64,000 nt of DNA from Halomonas salinarum (GCF_012062845.1 NZ_WWNB01000007.1:62001-126000); one strand, 5' to 3'. Positions 20,414-30,489 are shown, counted from the first letter of the stretch. The notes: generated from the sequence alone by a model not told the origin. Numbers and translations are program-made.

Positions 20414-23400
20414 ATGAAACGGATGCTCATCAACGCGACCCAGCCAGAAGAGCTGCGGGTCGCACTGGTCGATGGACAACGCCTGTACGATCTGGACATC
20501 GAGTCCGGTGCCCGGGAACAGAAGAAAGCCAATATCTATCGCGGCAAGATCACCCGCGTAGAACCCTCCCTTGAAGCCGCCTTCGTCGACTTCGGCGCTG
20601 ACCGCCACGGTTTCCTGCCCCTCAAGGAGATCTCCCGCGAGTACTTCAGCAAGGAGCCCAGTGGGCGCCCCAATATCAAGGAAGTACTCAAGGAAGGCCA
20701 GGAAGTCATTGTTCAGGTCGATAAAGAGGAGCGCGGCAACAAGGGCGCCGCTCTGACCACCTTTATCAGCCTGGCCGGCCGCTTTCTGGTCCTGATGCCC
20801 AACAATCCTCGCGCCGGCGGCATCTCTCGCCGCATCGAAGGCGAAGAGCGGGCACAGCTAAAAGAGGCCATGGGCCAGCTCACCCTGCCTGACAAGATGG
20901 GTGTGATCGTGCGCACGGCGGGTATCGGCCGCTCTTCCGAAGAGCTGCAGTGGGATCTGGACTACCTGGCACAGGTGTGGGAATCGATTACCGAGGAAGC
21001 CGGCAAGCGCCCCGCGCCCTTCCTGATCTATCGGGAATCCAACGTCATCATCCGCGCCATGCGCGACTACCTGCGCAACGATATCGGCGAGGTCTTGATC
21101 GACAGCCCCGAGGTGCATGAAGAAGCCCTGGCTTTCATCCGTCAGGTCATGCCCTCCTACCAGCAGAAGATCAAGCTTTACGCCGACGAAGTGCCGTTGT
21201 TCTCGCGTTTCCAGATCGAATCCCAGATCGAGACGGCTTATCAGCGTGAAGTAAAACTGCCCTCGGGCGGCTCGATCGTCATCGACCATACCGAGGCACT
21301 GGTCTCGATCGACATCAACTCGGCGCGCGCGACCCGCGGTAGCGACATCGAGGAAACCGCGCTGCAGACCAACAGCGAGGCGGCCGACGAGATCGCTCGT
21401 CAGCTGCGCCTGCGCGATATCGGCGGCCTGGTGGTCATCGATTTCATCGACATGAGCCCGGCGCGTAACCAGCGTGAAGTCGAGAATCGCATGCGCGATG
21501 CCCTCAAGCTCGATCGCGCCCGCGTCCAGATCGGCCGCATCTCACGCTTCGGCCTGATGGAGATGTCGCGCCAGCGTCTGCGCCCATCACTTGGCGAGAC
21601 CAGCGGCGGCGTCTGCCCGCGCTGCGACGGGCAAGGCACCATCCGTGACGTGCGCTCGCTGTCACTTTCCGTCATGCGCCTGCTCGAAGAAGAGGCGATG
21701 AAGGAGCGCAGCGCCCAGATCCGCGCCATCCTGCCGGTACCGGTTGCTACCTATCTGCTCAATGAAAAGCGTGCTGTACTCGCCGAAATCGAGCGCCGCC
21801 AGGGTGTGCGTCTGCTGGTACTGCCCAACCCGGAGATGGACACACCTCACTACGACGTTCAGCGCCTTCGCGATGACCACGTCGACGATGACGACTCGAT
21901 CAAATCCAGCTACGAGCTGCCCACCGATAGCGATGTCGGCAAGGAACAGGATGAAAGCATCGCCAAACCGGTGCAGCGCGCCGAAGCCGCGGTCAAGAGT
22001 GTCGTCCACACGGCACCCGCCCCTTCTTCACTGAAGGAAGAGCCTGCGGCTCCCGAAACCAAGGCGCCCACGTCGACAGCCAAGGCAGCGATCGTCGAGG
22101 AAAGCGGTGTCATCTCTCGCTTGTTCAAGGGCATCAGCAAGCTGCTCGGCAGCGGCGAAAGCTCCTCCGCGTCGACGGACACGCAAGCAGGTAGCCAGAC
22201 CGGCACCCAAACCAGCGGCAATAAGCAGCAGACGGAAACGTCTCAGGCCAGCGATCGCAGCGACGATCAGGACAGCGAATCACGCCAGGATCGCACCAAC
22301 CGTGGCGGTCGAGGTGGACGCGGGGGCAATAATAACCGCCGCGGCCGTGACGACAACCGCAATCAAGGCAACAAGAAGCCTGATAACCGTGGCGACGGCA
22401 ACAGTGATAACCGTGATACCAAGGCAGAGGGTCGCAGCGACGGCAACCGCCAGGGCGGCAATCGCGGCCGCGGACGCCAGGATGACGATCGTCGTCAGCA
22501 GAAGCCTTCTGCCAAGGGCCAGGGTGAGAAGCCCCAGAATGACAAGCCCCAGAGCGACAAGCCCCAGAACGACAAAGGCCAGAACGACAAGCCCCAGGGC
22601 AATAACACGCAAGGTGACAAGAAACCCAACCAGGGTGAGCGCAAGGACAAGCCCCAGCAGTCCGAGAAGAAGCCTCAGCCGGCCGATAAGTCTAACCAGG
22701 TCGACCAACCTGCCAAGGAAATCGCCAAGAGCGATGGCAAACCCAAGCGCACGCGCAACAATCCGCGTAACCGGACGCGCAAGCAGGCGCTAAACCCGCA
22801 GGCCGAAGCGGAACAAAAACGTCTGCAAGCGGAAGCACAGCAGGCTGAGTCAGCGCCTGAACAGGAAGCGCCAAAAGCCGAGGCACCGAAGCAAGAGGCC
22901 CCGAAGCAAGAAGCGCCGAAGCAAGAGGCACCGAAAGCAGAGGCTCCGAAGCAGGAAGCGCCCAAGGCAGAGGCCCCGAAGCAGGAAGCGCCCAAGGCAG
23001 AGGCCCCGAAGCAGGAAGCGCCCAAGGCAGAGGCCCCGAAGCAGGAAGCGCCGAAGCAAGAGGCACCGAAAGCAGAGGCTCCGAAGCAGGAAGCGCCCAA
23101 GGCAGAGGCCCCGAAGCAGGAAGCGCCCAAGGCAGAGGCCCCGAAGCAGGAAGCGCCGAAGCAAGAGGCACCGAAAGCAGAGGCTCCGAAGCAGGAAGCG
23201 CCGAAGCAAGAGGCCTCGAAGCAGGAAGCGCCGAAGCAAGAGGCGCCGAAGCAAGAGGCCCCGAAGCAAGAGGCCCCGAAGCAGGAGGCCCCGAAAGCAG
23301 AGGCTCCAAAAGCAGAGGCTCCAAAAGCAGAGGCTCCAAAAGCAGAGGCTCCGAAGCAGGAAGCCCCGAAGCAGGAAGCCCCGAAAGCCGAAGCGCCGAA

Positions 23401-23914
23401 GCAGGAAACGCCGAAAGCCGAGGCACCAAAGCAGGAAGCCCCGAAGCAGGAAGCGCCGAAAGCCGAGGCACCAAAGCAGGAAGCCCCGAAACAGGAAGCG
23501 CCGAAGCAGGAAGCCCCGAAGCAGGAAGCCCCGAAAGCCGAAGCGCCGAAGCAGGAAGCGCCGAAAGCCGAGGCACCAAAGCAGGAAGCCCCGAAGCAGG
23601 AAGCCCCGAAAGCCGAGGCACCAAAGCAGGAAGCCCCGAAACAGGAAGCGCCGAAGCAGGAAGCCCCGAAGGCCGAGGCCCCGAAGCAAGAGGCTCCGAA
23701 GCAGGAAGCGCCGAAAGCCGAGGCACCAAAGCAGGAAGCCCCGAAGCAGGAAGCGCCGAAGCAGGAAGCGCCGAAGCAGGAAGCGCCGAAGGCCGAGGCG
23801 TCAGAAGCCGATGCCCAGCAGCCCAAGGCGCGTCGCCGTCGCCGCGCTCACAACGACCCGCGCGAGATCCGTCGTCGTGAGCAACAAGGCAAGACGGAAG
23901 ATAGCCAGTCCTGA
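20414..23914 (+). CDS. rne: Ribonuclease E
   Basis: Essential endoribonuclease and degradosome scaffold, 1166 residues from the ATG at 20414 ([10 protein letters not shown], the family N-terminus). The catalytic half has the S1 domain ([20 protein letters not shown]), the metal-binding aspartates in [12 protein letters not shown] and [10 protein letters not shown], and the zinc-link CPRCDGQGT. The second half is low complexity. First come acidic and Ser-rich linkers, then an Arg/Asn/Gly/Asp RNA-binding-like stretch (about residues 630-700), then a Lys/Gln/Asn/Asp repeat. Residues about 816-1130 are some 60 copies of a Glu-Ala-Pro-Lys-(Gln/Ala) pentapeptide, and a basic end [18 protein letters not shown] closes the protein. 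Degradosome partner sites are not recognisable. A terminator follows. Confidence 0.97.
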   Translation: MKRMLINATQPEELRVALVDGQRLYDLDIESGAREQKKANIYRGKITRVEPSLEAAFVDFGADRHGFLPLKEISREYFSKEPSGRPNIKEVLKEGQEVIVQVDKEERGNKGAALTTFISLAGRFLVLMPNNPRAGGISRRIEGEERAQLKEAMGQLTLPDKMGVIVRTAGIGRSSEELQWDLDYLAQVWESITEEAGKRPAPFLIYRESNVIIRAMRDYLRNDIGEVLIDSPEVHEEALAFIRQVMPSYQQKIKLYADEVPLFSRFQIESQIETAYQREVKLPSGGSIVIDHTEALVSIDINSARATRGSDIEETALQTNSEAADEIARQLRLRDIGGLVVIDFIDMSPARNQREVENRMRDALKLDRARVQIGRISRFGLMEMSRQRLRPSLGETSGGVCPRCDGQGTIRDVRSLSLSVMRLLEEEAMKERSAQIRAILPVPVATYLLNEKRAVLAEIERRQGVRLLVLPNPEMDTPHYDVQRLRDDHVDDDDSIKSSYELPTDSDVGKEQDESIAKPVQRAEAAVKSVVHTAPAPSSLKEEPAAPETKAPTSTAKAAIVEESGVISRLFKGISKLLGSGESSSASTDTQAGSQTGTQTSGNKQQTETSQASDRSDDQDSESRQDRTNRGGRGGRGGNNNRRGRDDNRNQGNKKPDNRGDGNSDNRDTKAEGRSDGNRQGGNRGRGRQDDDRRQQKPSAKGQGEKPQNDKPQSDKPQNDKGQNDKPQGNNTQGDKKPNQGERKDKPQQSEKKPQPADKSNQVDQPAKEIAKSDGKPKRTRNNPRNRTRKQALNPQAEAEQKRLQAEAQQAESAPEQEAPKAEAPKQEAPKQEAPKQEAPKAEAPKQEAPKAEAPKQEAPKAEAPKQEAPKAEAPKQEAPKQEAPKAEAPKQEAPKAEAPKQEAPKAEAPKQEAPKQEAPKAEAPKQEAPKQEASKQEAPKQEAPKQEAPKQEAPKQEAPKAEAPKAEAPKAEAPKAEAPKQEAPKQEAPKAEAPKQETPKAEAPKQEAPKQEAPKAEAPKQEAPKQEAPKQEAPKQEAPKAEAPKQEAPKAEAPKQEAPKQEAPKAEAPKQEAPKQEAPKQEAPKAEAPKQEAPKQEAPKAEAPKQEAPKQEAPKQEAPKQEAPKAEASEADAQQPKARRRRRAHNDPREIRRREQQGKTEDSQS
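22860..23800 (+). repeat. In-frame 15-bp tandem repeat array inside rne
   Basis: About 62 degenerate copies of a 15-bp unit encode Glu-Ala-Pro-Lys-Gln or -Ala. Some tracts are perfect at DNA level: a 30-bp double unit is repeated three times at 22951-23040 and again twice around 23091-23150, and a 15-bp unit CCAAAAGCAGAGGCT recurs at 23306-23350. The identity of synonymous codons between copies points to recent slippage or unequal exchange rather than selection on protein alone. Confidence 0.95.
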
Positions 23915-23920
23915 TCGGCA

Positions 23921-23996
23921 GGCCCGGGGAGACCCGGGCCATCACTGACAGGTAGCCAAAAAAACGCCCGCGGACTCGGTCCGCGGGCGTTTTTTG
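23921..23996. terminator. Tandem hairpins ending rne and murB
   Basis: A first hairpin GGCCCGGG-GAGA-CCCGGGCC (23921-23940) has no T-tract. A second, with a 12-bp stem (23963-23974 with 23980-23991), is flanked by A7 and T6 runs and works in both orientations. It separates rne (+) from murB (-). Confidence 0.93.
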
Positions 23997-24017
23997 TGCA
24001 AGAAATCTGGCTTCTGC

Positions 24018-25040
24018 TTATTCGATGAACCCTACCATCCGGGGCTCCCGTTCCAGTTCCACGCCAAAGTGTGTCTTGACCTTAGCGGCAATGCTGTTCG
24101 CAAAGTCAATCAGGCCCTCGGCATCTCCCCCACCATGATGGACCAGCACCAGTGCCTGGCGGTCATGCACGCCGAAGGCGCCCTCGCGACACCCCTTGAG
24201 CCCACACTGATCGATCAGCCAGCCGGCCGCCAGCTTGTAATGGCCACCGGGCTGAGAAAAGTGCGGCATGTCAGGATAGTGCTCGAGTAGCCGTTGCATC
24301 AGACCGGCCTCAACCACCGGGTTCTTGAAGAAACTGCCGGCATTGGCAAGCACTGTGGGGTCGGGAAGCTTCTCTCGGCGAAGCGCGCAGACAGCCTTGG
24401 CCACTTGCAGCGGTGTGGGATCAGCGCCCACACGGCTTTGCAGGTCGCCATACCCCAGGCGTGGAGATGCTTGAGTGGTCAGACAAAGCTCCAGGCGGGT
24501 AATTACCACCTGGCCATCCAGGGCTCTCTTGAAGATGCTATCACGGTAGCCAAAAGTGCAGTCGACGGCCTCGAGCACCTGCTCACGACCATCGGCCAGA
24601 TAGACCAGATGCACGCGCTCCAGGACATCCGCGAGTTCGGCGCCATAGGCACCGATATTCTGGATCGGGGCTGCACCACACTGGCCGGGAATCAGTGCCA
24701 GATTCTCGATCCCCCACAGGCCCTGCCCGGCGAGGGTCATGACCAGCTCATGCCAGTTCATGCCGGCATCGACATGCACCCTCACCCGCTGATCATCGAG
24801 CGTCTCGCAGCGGAAGCCGGCGAATTCAGGGCGGATCACCAAGCCAGGCAACCAGTCGCCCAGGATCAGGTTACTGCCCCCACCCAGGACCGTGATCGAC
24901 CAACCCGCCTCACGGGCATCAGCCAGGATCGCGGCGAGCTCATCAGGGGTCGAAGGCGCCGCGAAGCGCTCGGCCACACAAGGCAAGCCAAGCGTATTGG
25001 CCCTGCTGAGATCGTGATGCGCGTGCCAGACGAGACTCAC
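24018..25040 (-). CDS. murB: UDP-N-acetylenolpyruvoylglucosamine reductase
   Basis: NADPH/FAD enzyme making UDP-MurNAc from the enolpyruvyl intermediate. It has 340 residues. The FAD-binding box is VLGGGSNLILGD, and the catalytic serine lies in LANAGSFFKNPVV. The YGDLQSR region and the length class it as type I (E. coli-like) MurB. GTG is the start codon, overlapping the phosphatase stop (GTGA). It ends a long coupled envelope-synthesis operon. Confidence 0.96.
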   Translation of the reverse strand: MSLVWHAHHDLSRANTLGLPCVAERFAAPSTPDELAAILADAREAGWSITVLGGGSNLILGDWLPGLVIRPEFAGFRCETLDDQRVRVHVDAGMNWHELVMTLAGQGLWGIENLALIPGQCGAAPIQNIGAYGAELADVLERVHLVYLADGREQVLEAVDCTFGYRDSIFKRALDGQVVITRLELCLTTQASPRLGYGDLQSRVGADPTPLQVAKAVCALRREKLPDPTVLANAGSFFKNPVVEAGLMQRLLEHYPDMPHFSQPGGHYKLAAGWLIDQCGLKGCREGAFGVHDRQALVLVHHGGGDAEGLIDFANSIAAKVKTHFGVELEREPRMVGFIE

Positions 25041-25513
25041 GACGCAGCGCCCAGCCGCTTACGCAGATCCTCGACCAATCCATCGGCGGCAGCCTCAACC
25101 AAGTCAAGCACCTCACCGAAGCCATCTTCAGCGCCATAGTAAGGATCAGGCACGGCTTCTCCTTCTCGCCCGGCGAAATCGAGGAACAGCCCTACATGAG
25201 CATCACAGCCCTTGGGGCGCATGGCCGAAAGGTCGGCCAAGTTGCCGTGATCCATGGCCAGCAAATAATCGAAGCGCTCGAAATCGGCTCGGTCGAGCTG
25301 GCGTGCCCTGATAGCGCTGAGGTCAATCCCGCGGCTCGCGGCGGCCGCAGTAGCGCGGCGATCCGGCGCCTTGCCCACATGCCAGTCGCCGGTACCGCAG
25401 GAATCGATGGTCACACGCCCAGCAAGCCCTGCCTCCTCAAGTTTATGTCTCAGTATGCCCTCGGCGGTCGGTGAACGACAGATATTGCCAAGACAGACAA
25501 ACAGCACGCGCAT
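25037..25513 (-). CDS. Low-molecular-weight protein-tyrosine phosphatase
   Basis: A 158-residue phosphatase. The P-loop CLGNICRS (C7, R13) follows the ATG at 25513 (MRVLFVCLGN), and the general acid aspartate is in AVPDPYYG. Longer upstream frames are out of register with kdsB and lack family sequence. In other bacteria such enzymes counteract tyrosine kinases of exopolysaccharide export. Here no kinase is adjacent; the gene is wedged between kdsB (1-nt gap) and murB (4-nt overlap), as in Pseudomonas. Substrate unknown. Confidence 0.93.
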   Translation of the reverse strand: MRVLFVCLGNICRSPTAEGILRHKLEEAGLAGRVTIDSCGTGDWHVGKAPDRRATAAAASRGIDLSAIRARQLDRADFERFDYLLAMDHGNLADLSAMRPKGCDAHVGLFLDFAGREGEAVPDPYYGAEDGFGEVLDLVEAAADGLVEDLRKRLGAAS

Positions 25514-25514
25514 C

Positions 25515-26339
25515 TCAGCGCTCCTTGTGGTCGGGTTGAGTGCCTTCATGTGACCTGCTATCGGATACTGGCGGCATGGCGGCATCGGCAAACAGCGCTC
25601 GCACGCGTTCAAGATCGTCTTCGGTATCCACACCTGCGGGATGCGGCTCGCTGGCAAGGGCGACCTGAATACGATGGCCGTGCTGCAGGGCACGCAGCTG
25701 CTCGAGCTGCTCGAGCTGCTCCAGCGGCGCGGGCGCCCAGTGGCGATAGGCGGCCAGGAAGCTGGCACGATAGGCATAGAGCCCGATATGGCGTAGCCAG
25801 GCATCGTGTTCGAGCAGTGCCGGCCGGCTAGCGAAGCTCTCTCTATCCCACGGGATGGGTGCGCGCGAGAAATATAGCGCGCGACCCGTGAAATCACGCA
25901 CCACCTTGACCACGTTGGGGTTGAACAGCATGTCGACATCGCTGATCGGCTCGCCCAGGGTCGCGATGGAGGCCTCAGTGTCTTCTTCGAGTCGAGTGGC
26001 TACCTGATCGATCAGGCTTGGCGGCAGCAGCGGCTCGTCGCCCTGGACATTGACCAGGATGGCATCCTCGGCGAGCCCCAGGCGCTTAGCCACCTCGGCG
26101 AGTCGGTCGGTGCCGGAGGGATGATCGGCGGCGGTCATCACCACCTCGGCGCCCGCCGCTTCGGCCACCTCACGAATGCGCGTATCGTCGGTGGCAACCA
26201 CCACCCGGCTGGCCTGGCTGGCAAGCGCCTGGCGCCAGACTCGCACCACCATCGGCTCGCCGGCGATATCGAGCAACGGCTTGCCGGGCAGGCGACTGGA
26301 GGCGAAGCGCGCCGGGATCACCGCGACGAAATCGCTCAT
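25515..26339 (-). CDS. kdsB: 3-deoxy-manno-octulosonate cytidylyltransferase
   Basis: Activates Kdo as CMP-Kdo for LPS inner core synthesis. It has 274 residues. The N-terminal [16 protein letters not shown] is the nucleotide-binding signature, followed by [15 protein letters not shown] and [12 protein letters not shown]. The segment [10 protein letters not shown] is encoded by three 9-bp units but matches the family in length. The C-terminus (from about residue 250) is a polar extension. Its start overlaps the preceding small gene by 4 nt. Confidence 0.96.
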   Translation of the reverse strand: MSDFVAVIPARFASSRLPGKPLLDIAGEPMVVRVWRQALASQASRVVVATDDTRIREVAEAAGAEVVMTAADHPSGTDRLAEVAKRLGLAEDAILVNVQGDEPLLPPSLIDQVATRLEEDTEASIATLGEPISDVDMLFNPNVVKVVRDFTGRALYFSRAPIPWDRESFASRPALLEHDAWLRHIGLYAYRASFLAAYRHWAPAPLEQLEQLEQLRALQHGHRIQVALASEPHPAGVDTEDDLERVRALFADAAMPPVSDSRSHEGTQPDHKER

Positions 26340-26563
26340 GCCGGCCCTCCTGCCTCGCCGCGATTCGGCGCGCCAGACTTGCCCAGTTTCTCGTCGACGC
26401 CCATGACCCGGGCTTCCTCGGTCAACATGACCGGGATATCATCACGGATCGGGAACGCCAAGCCATCGAAGTGACACTTGAGCTCGGCGTTTTCACGGTC
26501 GTACTTGAGCTTGCCCTGGCACTGCGGACAGACCAGCATGGCCAGCAATTCCTTATCCATCAT
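26336..26563 (-). CDS. ycaR: Trm112-like/UPF0434 small zinc-ribbon protein (YcaR)
   Basis: A 75-residue protein beginning [19 protein letters not shown]. The ATG at 26563 overlaps the lpxK stop (ATGA) and has AAGGGGAAAG upstream. Cysteines at C12-x2-C15 and one in ELKCHFDG suggest an incomplete zinc ribbon. Conserved [11 protein letters not shown] is the UPF0434 signature. It sits between lpxK and kdsB across gammaproteobacteria, but its molecular role is not established. Confidence 0.92.
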   Translation of the reverse strand: MMDKELLAMLVCPQCQGKLKYDRENAELKCHFDGLAFPIRDDIPVMLTEEARVMGVDEKLGKSGAPNRGEAGGPA

Positions 26564-27618
26564 TGTCTTTCCCCTTGCGGGACACGCGTCAGCGCGTCGA
26601 GTTGGATGGCAAACCATTCGATGAAGCCTGATGAAGGCCGGGCTTCGACGTCCAGCGCCCAGCAGCGCGTATCGGCGAAGCCTCGGCACTTGACGGCGTC
26701 TTTGGCGGTCATTATCACCGGCGCTTCATCATCAAAGGACAGGTCCTGGGACGTAAAGCGATGGTGGTCGGGCTTGGGATGCGGCATCACCTCGAGCCCC
26801 AGCCCCTCGAGAGTAGCGAAGAAGCGCGGCGGATTGCCGATGCCCGCCAGACCGTGAACCCGGGAGGCGAAGGGCAAGGGCGACAGCGGCAGACGCACAT
26901 CGTCGCTGAGACGACGCCAGACCACTGGCGCAAGCGTCATCTGATAGCGCTGCGCCGCCCCCTGACCACCAGCTATCGCATCGGGGTCGGCGCCATTGAC
27001 CACCAGCGCATCAATGCTTGCTAGCCTCGAGAGCGGTTCGCGCAACGGACCGGCGGGCAGGCAGCGACCATTGCCAAAGCCCCGCTGACCGTCGACCACC
27101 ACCAGCTCCATATCACGGCCAAGCGCCAGATGCTGAAGGCCATCATCACTGATCAGAATATCGCAGCCCTCATCGAGTAGTCGCTCGGCTCCGCGGGCCC
27201 GCCTGGGATCGACCATCACCGGCACACCCGTCTGCGCCGCCAGCATCAAGGGCTCATCACCACAGATCTCGACTGGCGTCGTCTCAGTGACCCGCAGCGG
27301 ATAATCGGCGCTCTTGCCGCGATAGCCACGCGACAGAATGCCCGGGCGATAGCCCTGCTCGCCAAGATATCTTGCCAACCACGCCACCAGCGGTGACTTG
27401 CCGGTACCGCCAAGGGTCAGGTTGCCGACCACGATGACCGGCACGCTCAGCTGATGAACCGCTCGTCTGCCAGACCGTGCCTCGGCCAGACGACGCGTCA
27501 CCTGGCGGCAATAGATTGCCTCTAGCGGTCTCAGCAGAGAAAGCCAGGCGGCATCGCCGTACCAGGCATTCAAGAGTGCCTCACCAAGACGTTCAGTGAA
27601 CCGACGCCACCGTTTCAT
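26560..27618 (-). CDS. lpxK: Tetraacyldisaccharide 4'-kinase
   Basis: Phosphorylates the lipid A disaccharide at the 4' position at the inner membrane. It has 352 residues, with the P-loop GNLTLGGTGKSP at 65-76. Also present are SRGYRG, DEPLMLA and the ISDDGLQHLALGRDMELVVVD segment. The N-terminal hydrophobic helix is short. It overlaps msbA by 4 nt and ycaR by 4 nt. Confidence 0.95.
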   Translation of the reverse strand: MKRWRRFTERLGEALLNAWYGDAAWLSLLRPLEAIYCRQVTRRLAEARSGRRAVHQLSVPVIVVGNLTLGGTGKSPLVAWLARYLGEQGYRPGILSRGYRGKSADYPLRVTETTPVEICGDEPLMLAAQTGVPVMVDPRRARGAERLLDEGCDILISDDGLQHLALGRDMELVVVDGQRGFGNGRCLPAGPLREPLSRLASIDALVVNGADPDAIAGGQGAAQRYQMTLAPVVWRRLSDDVRLPLSPLPFASRVHGLAGIGNPPRFFATLEGLGLEVMPHPKPDHHRFTSQDLSFDDEAPVIMTAKDAVKCRGFADTRCWALDVEARPSSGFIEWFAIQLDALTRVPQGERQ

Positions 27619-29354
27619 GGCGCGTCCTGAAACTGCAGCTGGTGCAAGGCTGCGTAAGCGCCACCTCTGGCGATCAATTCCGCATGACTGCCCTGCTCGA
27701 CGACCTCGCCCTGCTCCATCACCAGGATGCGATCCGCACGCTCGATGGTAGAGAGCCTATGAGCGATAACAAAGGTAGTGCGCCCGCGACACACCTCTTC
27801 AAGCGCCTGTTGAATATAGCGCTCAGACTCGCTATCCAGCGCCGAGGTCGCCTCATCGAGCACCAGCAGCGGCGCATCCTTGAAGATTGCACGCGCGATC
27901 GCCAGCCGCTGTCGCTGGCCACCGGAGAGCATCACCCCATTGTCGCCTACCGGCGTGTCATACCCTTTAGGCATCTCCATGATGAAATCATGGGCAAAGG
28001 CGGCACGGGCCGCGGCTTCGATAGCGTCCTGATCGGGGTCATCGACACCATAGGCAATGTTCTGACCAATGGTGGTGTTGAAGAGGGTCACCTGCTGGGA
28101 GACCAGTGCGATCTGGCGCCGTAGTGGCGACAGCTTGAAGTCATCCAGCGCCACGCCATCGAGCGTAATCGCGCCTTGCGTGGGTCGATAGAAACGCGGC
28201 AACAGATTGACCAGCGTCGATTTACCGCTGCCGGAACGCCCAACGATCGCAATCATCTCACCGGGCGCTACCTCAAGCTGAATGCCCTTGAGCACCTCAT
28301 TCTCGCCGTCGGCATAACTGAAGCGCACGTCATCGAAGCGTACTCGCCCTTTCAGCCGCTCCGGCTCGGTCGTTCCCTGATCGGGTTCAGTCGGCTCCTC
28401 GATCAGGCCGAACAGCTCGCCGGAGGCGGCGATGCCCTTCTGAATCGCACTGTTGACGTCGGTCAACTGGCGCACAGGCTTGGCCATCAATGAAGCCGCG
28501 GTGATAAAGGCCACGAATTCGCCTGGCGTCATGTCATCAAGCAATGCCGGTGACATGGCGAGCCAGACAAGCCCCGCCAGCGCCAGCGCCACCAACAGCT
28601 GAATCACCGGCGTGCTGATGCCCTTGGTCAGCGCTTCCTTCATGCTCTGGCGACGATTTTCATCGCTTGCCTGAGCGAAGCGACGCTTTTCATAGGCTTC
28701 GGCCCCATGAGTGCGTACTACCCGATACCCGGACAATGCCTCCGACGCCACATGCGTGACATCACCCATGGAACGCTGGATACGCTGGGACAGGCGCCGG
28801 AAGCGCTTACTGGCGTAGCTGACCACCAGCGCAATCAGCGGCGTGACCGTCAAGAACACCAGCGTCAGCATTGCATTGGTCCACAGCAGGTAGCTGAGCA
28901 GACCGATCACGAAGAGACCTTCACGCAGAATTACGGTGATGGCGTTGCTGGCGGCGCCTGTGACCTGCTCGACGTGATAGGTCACCCGCGAGACCAGCTG
29001 ACCGCTGGAGTGCTCGTCGAAGAAGCGTCCCGGCAGATGCAGCATGTGGTTGAAGACATCGCAGCGCAGCGCATGCACCACATTACGAGCTACCTGACTC
29101 ATGAAGTAGGTGCCGAGAAAGGTCCCCAGCCCGCGAGCGGCGAACATGCCGACCACGAAAAGCGGCAGGAAGAGTCGAAACGCCGCATCCGGATTCTGGA
29201 TGCCATCGATCAAGCGCTTCATCATCTCGGCGAGGGCCGTGCTTGACGCCGCATAGATGGCATAGCCGACCACAGCCAGCATGAAGGAGCGCCAATAGGG
29301 CCTGACATAGTCGAGCAGGCGTTTGTAGAGAGCCCATCCTGAATCGTAGGTCAC
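27615..29354 (-). CDS. msbA: Lipid A/phospholipid flippase MsbA (ABC exporter)
   Basis: Half-transporter of 579 residues that flips core-lipid A across the inner membrane. Six membrane helices occupy about residues 20-300. The nucleotide-binding domain has Walker A GRSGSGKSTLV, signature LSGGQRQRLAIARA, Walker B LLVLDEATSALD and the H-loop IAHRLST. MsbA rather than a generic exporter is supported by its direct coupling to lpxK (4-nt overlap). Confidence 0.95.
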   Translation of the reverse strand: MTYDSGWALYKRLLDYVRPYWRSFMLAVVGYAIYAASSTALAEMMKRLIDGIQNPDAAFRLFLPLFVVGMFAARGLGTFLGTYFMSQVARNVVHALRCDVFNHMLHLPGRFFDEHSSGQLVSRVTYHVEQVTGAASNAITVILREGLFVIGLLSYLLWTNAMLTLVFLTVTPLIALVVSYASKRFRRLSQRIQRSMGDVTHVASEALSGYRVVRTHGAEAYEKRRFAQASDENRRQSMKEALTKGISTPVIQLLVALALAGLVWLAMSPALLDDMTPGEFVAFITAASLMAKPVRQLTDVNSAIQKGIAASGELFGLIEEPTEPDQGTTEPERLKGRVRFDDVRFSYADGENEVLKGIQLEVAPGEMIAIVGRSGSGKSTLVNLLPRFYRPTQGAITLDGVALDDFKLSPLRRQIALVSQQVTLFNTTIGQNIAYGVDDPDQDAIEAAARAAFAHDFIMEMPKGYDTPVGDNGVMLSGGQRQRLAIARAIFKDAPLLVLDEATSALDSESERYIQQALEEVCRGRTTFVIAHRLSTIERADRILVMEQGEVVEQGSHAELIARGGAYAALHQLQFQDAP

Positions 29355-29779
29355 AGTGTCTCCGCTTGATTGGTAGGATCGGTTGCCTTGCGGGTGGCGA
29401 TACGTACACGGGTAATGCCCTGAGCGGACGCCTGGTCGAGAGCGGCCACCACGCGGCTGTGAGCGACTCTCCCATCGGCTTCGATGACCAGGCCATGGGC
29501 CCTGGCATCTTCTGCCCGGGACGACAGTGCCGTCGCCAGGTCATCCTGTTCGACGGTTGTATCGCCAAGCTGATAGTCACCGGCGGCGGTGATCGAAAGC
29601 ACCACAGGCGCGGTATCGGCCGGCGCGGCACTGGTGCTTTCGGGGAGTTCGATTTCAAGTGCCTGGCGGGTTTCGAAGGTGGTCGACACCATGAAGAAGA
29701 TCAACAGCAGAAACACCACATCGATCAAGGGTGTCAGATTGATTTCCACCGGATCCCGGCGACGGCGCGGAAACTTCAT
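29351..29779 (-). CDS. exbD: ExbD/TolR-family proton-channel subunit
   Basis: A 142-residue inner-membrane protein with a short basic cytoplasmic tail, one membrane helix (about residues 17-35, PLIDVVFLLLIFFMVSTTF) and a periplasmic domain. D20 in PLID is the proton-relay aspartate equivalent to D25 of E. coli ExbD. It overlaps exbB and msbA by 4 nt each. No TonB gene is adjacent, so the pair may energise a different process than iron uptake. Confidence 0.92.
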   Translation of the reverse strand: MKFPRRRRDPVEINLTPLIDVVFLLLIFFMVSTTFETRQALEIELPESTSAAPADTAPVVLSITAAGDYQLGDTTVEQDDLATALSSRAEDARAHGLVIEADGRVAHSRVVAALDQASAQGITRVRIATRKATDPTNQAETL

Positions 29780-30438
29780 GCGCTGCGCACTCCTCGACCG
29801 GACGCCTCGTCACGCTCGGTCAGATTCAGCTCGCCCGGGTGGTGCGCCAGAAAGTCCACCAGCTGACTGGCCTGCTCTTCCATGCGAACGGTGATATCTT
29901 CGACCCGACGCTGGAAGAAGCGATGAAACATCAGCGCCGGAATCGCCACCGTCAGGCCGGCGGCGGTCGTTACCAGCGCCTGGGAAATCCCGCCGGCAAG
30001 GTCTGCGGTGCGCCCCGGGCCTTCCGCACTGACCAGCACCGAGAAGACCTCGATCATTCCGATCACGGTACCCAGCAAGCCGATCAGAGGGGTGATCGCG
30101 GCGATGGTGCCCAGCGGGCTCAGGAAGCGTTCCATATCGTGGATCACCGCGACGGCGGCCTGCTGCAGGCGAGCGCGCACCTGATCATGTCCGAGGCGGG
30201 TATTGCGAAGTCCGGCGGCCAGCACCCCCCCAAGCGGTGAATGGCTTTCCAGCCAGTAAAGGTTGACCTGCCCTTCGGCGACCAGAGCACAGACCTCGCC
30301 CCCCAGCCCCGCCGGTGCGATGCGTGAGGCCCGCAGCGTCCAAAGCCGCTCGATAATGATCACGGTAGCCACCAGAGAACAACCCAGTAGCGGCAACATC
30401 AGCCAACCACCGACTTCCAGAGCGCCGAGCATATCCAT
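29776..30438 (-). CDS. exbB: MotA/TolQ/ExbB proton-channel family protein
   Basis: A 220-residue inner-membrane protein with three predicted helices (about residues 12-32, 114-135 and 155-178) and the family LIGLLGTVIGMIEVF and SQALVTTAAGLTVAIPALM boxes. It forms a pentameric proton channel with ExbD-type partners. It is coupled to exbD (4-nt overlap). The pair lies between comEC and msbA, as in Pseudomonas. Confidence 0.92.
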   Translation of the reverse strand: MDMLGALEVGGWLMLPLLGCSLVATVIIIERLWTLRASRIAPAGLGGEVCALVAEGQVNLYWLESHSPLGGVLAAGLRNTRLGHDQVRARLQQAAVAVIHDMERFLSPLGTIAAITPLIGLLGTVIGMIEVFSVLVSAEGPGRTADLAGGISQALVTTAAGLTVAIPALMFHRFFQRRVEDITVRMEEQASQLVDFLAHHPGELNLTERDEASGRGVRSA

Positions 30439-30489
30439 ACAAGAGTCTCCCTAATGCCATGACCGCCGGAGACGCCATCGGCCGTCAGT

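Noticed and set aside
22951-23040. Regular direct repeats that might suggest a CRISPR array
   Set aside because: The repeats are contiguous, in frame and without spacers; they encode part of RNase E.
22675-23945. Long minus-strand open frames (280-420 codons) rich in Gly-Ala-Ser-Cys-Phe or Pro-Ala-Leu repeats
   Set aside because: They are antisense shadows of the rne pentapeptide repeat: a stop-free repeat in one frame gives stop-free frames on the other strand. No ribosome-binding site and no family resemblance.
25696-25722. Three 9-bp tandem units in kdsB encoding Leu-Glu-Gln repeats
   Set aside because: The family normally has a Leu/Glu/Gln-rich helix of this length here, so it is not an insertion.
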